From NCBI GenBank assembly GCA_005883355.1, contig VAXG01000036.1, positions 1-64,000 of the forward strand: 64,000 bases of DNA, written 5' to 3'. Under the pieces are notes generated by a model. That model was not told where the DNA came from, did no database searches, and worked only from the letters and a program-made list of their open reading frames with translations. The stretch's first letter is position 1. Every line of letters starts with the position of its first letter. Source of the DNA: Actinomycetota bacterium. Lineage in GTDB: Bacteria > Actinomycetota > Thermoleophilia > Gaiellales > Gaiellaceae. A program made the translations under genes and the position numbers. Shown here piece after piece: positions 61,189 through 64,000 of the stretch.

Positions 61189-62074
61189 AGCCCTTCACCC
61201 CTGTGAGCGTCACGCCTTCGACGAACGCCTTCTGGGCGAGGAAGAACACGATGATCACCGGGGCCATGACCAGCAGAGTCGCCGCCATCGTGAGGTTCCA
61301 TTGCACCTGGTGCAGGGAGCGGAACTCGGAGAGCCCGATCTGGAGCACCCAGCGGCTCGGGTTCTCGCGCGTATAGAGGAGCGGGAGGAAGAAGTCGTTG
61401 AAGGTGTAGAGAAACGAGAAGAGCGCGACGGCCGCGATCGCCGGCTTCGCGAGCCTCAGGACGACGGTGGCGAGAATGCGCAACTCTCCGCAGCCGTCGA
61501 CACGGGCGGCGTCGAGGTACTCCTCGGGAATCGTCATGAAGAACTGGCGCAACAGGAAGATCGAGAACGCATCGCCGAACCAGTTCGGGATGATCAGCGG
61601 GCCCAGGCCGCCGACGAGACCCAGCTTCGCCCACATGACATAGAGGGGAACGACGGAGACGACCGGTGGCAGCATCAACGCGATCAACACGAGCCCGAAG
61701 GCGAGATTGCGGCCGCGCCAGCGGATCCGCGAGAGTGCATACGCCACCGGGATGCTCGAGACGACCACGCCGAGCGTGGCGAGACAGGCATAGATCATCG
61801 TGTTCAGGGCCCAGCGGAAGATCGGCGCCTGGTGGAACACGTCGACGAAGTTCTGCCACCGAAACGGGTTCGGCCAGAGATGCGAGGAGAGCGCCTGGCC
61901 GTTCGTCATCAGTGCCGTGAGTGCGATGAACCCGAACGGAGCTAGGAAGACGACCGCCGCCACGATCAGCATGGAGTGATTCGCGACGGCCATGAGGAAA
62001 CGCCGCCGCCGGACGCTCGCCGGCGGCTTCCGCCTCGTCAACGCAGTGGGGACCGGAACGCTCGCGGTGCTCAC
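61187..62074 (-). CDS. sugar ABC transporter permease, MalG type
   Basis: A 295-residue inner-membrane permease with six helices. The EAA loop, EEYLDAARVDGCGELRILATV, which contacts the ATPase, lies near residue 185. The GTG start overlaps the upstream permease stop (GTGA). Confidence 0.93.
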   Translation of the reverse strand: MSTASVPVPTALTRRKPPASVRRRRFLMAVANHSMLIVAAVVFLAPFGFIALTALMTNGQALSSHLWPNPFRWQNFVDVFHQAPIFRWALNTMIYACLATLGVVVSSIPVAYALSRIRWRGRNLAFGLVLIALMLPPVVSVVPLYVMWAKLGLVGGLGPLIIPNWFGDAFSIFLLRQFFMTIPEEYLDAARVDGCGELRILATVVLRLAKPAIAAVALFSFLYTFNDFFLPLLYTRENPSRWVLQIGLSEFRSLHQVQWNLTMAATLLVMAPVIIVFFLAQKAFVEGVTLTGVKG

Positions 62075-63063
62075 TTGGCTGCTCCCACGTAATGCACCCA
62101 GCGGCGAGAGTTGCGGATGATGAGAACGGTGATCGTGAACGCGACGACGAGCAACAGCACCGACATCGCCGACGCATAACCCATGTTGAAGTAGCGGAAC
62201 CCGTGCTGGTAGAGCTCCACGGGGTAGAAGAGGGTCGAAGCTTCGGGATACCCGAGGTTGTTGACCGTTTGGTCACCGGCCTGCGAGGCCTGTCCCGACG
62301 CGACGTTGGCCGCGACGTAGGCCTGCGTGAAGTACTGCAGCCCGGCGATGACGCCGATCACGACCGAGAAGAGGATCACCGGGCTGATCGTCGGCAACGT
62401 CACCCAACGCAGGCGCTGGAGTGGCCCAGCTCCATCCAGCTCGGCAGACTCGTACAGATGCCTCGGAACGTCGAGGATGGCCGCGAGAAAGATGATCATG
62501 ATGTTGCCGACGCCCCAGAGCCCGAGCAAGACAAGGGATGGCTTCGACCAACTGGGCGACTGGAACCAGAGCGGGCCGTCGATGCCGAGATGCTTGAGCA
62601 GAACGTTCACCGGCCCTGTCGCCGGGTTGAGGATGTAGACGAACGCAAGAGTCGCCGCTACCGGTGGCGCCAGTGCCGGCAGATAGAAGATCGTCCGGAA
62701 GAAGCCCACCCCGCGCCGCGCCCGCGCAAGCATCAATGCGACGCCGAACGCGAACACCACTTGGAGTGGAACCATGACGGCGATGATCCAGAGGGTGTTC
62801 TTCACCGCCTCTCCCACTTGAGGATCCTGGGTGAAGAGATACCGGTAGTTGGCGGTGCCGATCCACTTCGGCGACGACAGCAAGTCGTAGTGCGTGAACG
62901 ACAGGTACACGCTCATCACGAGCGGATAGCCGAAGAAGGCCGAGAAGCCGATCAGCCAGGGCGCCATCAGCAGCAGGACGAGGCGGCGGCGGCGCCAAGC
63001 CGCCCTCCGCCTCGCCCGGGTCCTGTCCAACGGCTGAGCAGTCGCCGCCGCGGAACTCGCCAT
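62071..63063 (-). CDS. sugar ABC transporter permease, MalF type
   Basis: A 330-residue permease, six main helices, with an Arg-rich cytoplasmic N-terminus. The EAA-like loop LYESAELDGAGPLQRLRWV is the ATPase-contact site. Together with the MalG-type protein it forms the channel. The ATG overlaps the binding-protein stop (TAATG). Confidence 0.93.
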   Translation of the reverse strand: MASSAAATAQPLDRTRARRRAAWRRRRLVLLLMAPWLIGFSAFFGYPLVMSVYLSFTHYDLLSSPKWIGTANYRYLFTQDPQVGEAVKNTLWIIAVMVPLQVVFAFGVALMLARARRGVGFFRTIFYLPALAPPVAATLAFVYILNPATGPVNVLLKHLGIDGPLWFQSPSWSKPSLVLLGLWGVGNIMIIFLAAILDVPRHLYESAELDGAGPLQRLRWVTLPTISPVILFSVVIGVIAGLQYFTQAYVAANVASGQASQAGDQTVNNLGYPEASTLFYPVELYQHGFRYFNMGYASAMSVLLLVVAFTITVLIIRNSRRWVHYVGAAK

Positions 63064-64000
63064 TACGGCACTCCGCCCGCCTGCGCCTGCTTCAGCTGTG
63101 CGTCGATCTGCTTATCGAGCTTCTGCAGCCCCTTCGCGAGATCGCCGGCGTGCCCGGCCTGCCACTTGACTGCGAACGCCTGGATCAGCGAGCCATACGC
63201 GTTGCCGGCCGCGGTGATCGGGGTCGTCGTCGATTTGGGGTTCGCGAAGATCTTCAGGAACGTCTTGAAGTGCGCGTCCGGCTTGATGTCGGGCGACGTC
63301 AGCGAAGCCTTCGTCGTCGGGACGTTGCGCACGCCGTTGGAGAAGATCGCCAGTGCGTGACTGTCGGTCGTCAGGTACTTGACGAGCGCCCACGCCTGAT
63401 CCTTGTGCTTCACACCTTTGGGGATGCCGATGATCGTGCCGTTGACATACCCCGCGCCGTAGAGCTCAGGATGAGCGTCGTCGACCGGAGCCGGCGCCGT
63501 GCCGTAGTCGAGGCTCGGATGCTCACGTCCGATGAACGCCACGCGCCACTCGCCGTCGATCATCATCGCGAGCTTGCCGATCTCGAACGCATGCGACGCC
63601 GAGAACTCGTCCGCAGCGCCGGCATTGAACTTCTGGAGCTTCTTGTAGCCATACCAGTCGACGAGGCTCTTCTGCCACGTGAGCATCTTCGACCAGGCCG
63701 GGTCCTTCGAGATCACTGACTTGCCACTCCCGTCGACGTACTTGGCGCCGAAGAGCGGGGCGTATGCACTCAGATCCGGAGCGTTGCCGGCGTAGAAGCC
63801 GAGGAACGGGTTGTACCCGGCGACCTTGATCGAGCCGTCGGAGTTCTTCTTCGTGAGCTTCTTCGCGTACGACGTCAGCTGCGACATCGTCTTCGGCGGG
63901 CTCGTGAGCCCAGCGGCCTTGAACATCGCCTTGTTGTAATAGAAGCCGTACACGTCCGCGAGGAGCGGCAGTGCGCACCGCTTGCCTTTGTACTGCGTGT
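63063..64000 (-). CDS. sugar ABC transporter substrate-binding protein (N-terminus outside window)
   Basis: Extracellular solute-binding protein family 1 (about 312 C-terminal residues visible). VYGFYYNKAMFKAAG and KTMSQLTSYAKKLTKK are typical, with AMMIDGEWRVAFIGRE and PKGVKHKDQAWALVKYLT further on. It is the first visible gene of the sugar operon and would bind the imported oligosaccharide. The frame runs off the right edge and no start is present. Confidence 0.93.
   Translation of the reverse strand, partial: TQYKGKRCALPLLADVYGFYYNKAMFKAAGLTSPPKTMSQLTSYAKKLTKKNSDGSIKVAGYNPFLGFYAGNAPDLSAYAPLFGAKYVDGSGKSVISKDPAWSKMLTWQKSLVDWYGYKKLQKFNAGAADEFSASHAFEIGKLAMMIDGEWRVAFIGREHPSLDYGTAPAPVDDAHPELYGAGYVNGTIIGIPKGVKHKDQAWALVKYLTTDSHALAIFSNGVRNVPTTKASLTSPDIKPDAHFKTFLKIFANPKSTTTPITAAGNAYGSLIQAFAVKWQAGHAGDLAKGLQKLDKQIDAQLKQAQAGGVP

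Overview
The window reads as chromosomal DNA from a high-GC actinobacterium, most likely of the Thermoleophilia (Gaiellales/Solirubrobacterales) type. The pointers are an FbiC-type fused FO synthase with a PPOX-class flavoprotein (F420 physiology), an actinobacterial-type phosphofructokinase, HrcA-DnaJ order, and many apparently leaderless genes. The taxonomic call is inference from gene content, not from a marker search. No transposase, integrase, plasmid or CRISPR array was found.

Layout. 1-5062: the start of a branched-chain amino-acid type binding protein, a Tat-exported Dyp-like protein coupled to a lipoprotein, tRNA-Leu(CAA), a 6-phosphofructokinase with PPi-type active-site residues, and a DDAH-like amidinohydrolase. 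5051-10276: a GT39-like membrane glycosyltransferase, then a coupled set deoC / aldehyde dehydrogenase / truncated aldehyde dehydrogenase / degenerate TrpC-like barrel that probably handles deoxyribose carbon. 10277-10756: a gene-free stretch that is one long composite palindrome built from smaller hairpins. 10757-23655: a dense housekeeping block, all on the minus strand (era, cdd, dgkA-PAP2, ybeY, phoH, yqeY, HIT, mtaB, prmA, dnaJ, hrcA, hemW, lepA, murJ), with a duplicated hrcA tail between hrcA and dnaJ. 23753-29479: rpsT, holA, comEC, comEA and leuS, the last behind a leucine attenuator with its own leader peptide.

29614-42126: cupin, lysA, fbiC, an UPF0104 membrane protein diverging from a beta-propeller/membrane-protein pair, and a complete livGFHM-J ABC transporter for branched-chain amino acids. 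42127-50709: YbaK-type deacylase, a cyclic-nucleotide-binding-domain protein, YyaL, a site where a DedA fragment and a PLP-decarboxylase fragment meet head to head, HMG-CoA lyase-like, GAF, PPOX, a BNR propeller paired with a MoaD-like protein, and a secreted HExxH protein. 50710-56509: a BMP-family lipoprotein, an NrtR-like regulator, an ECF sigma factor with a membrane-anchored propeller, rsgA, and a lone GspE-N domain protein. 56603-64000: a sugar operon (binding protein, two permeases, GH4 glycosidase, BadF-type kinase, UgpC-type ATPase, SIS-domain deaminase/isomerase) that looks suited to uptake and breakdown of an amino-sugar oligosaccharide.

Genes are packed with 1-, 4- or 8-nt overlaps (TAGTG, ATGA, GTGA, TTGA), so translational coupling is the rule inside operons. 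At operon heads a TANNNT hexamer repeatedly sits 6-7 nt before the start codon, with no Shine-Dalgarno, which suggests widespread leaderless initiation and helped fix several starts.
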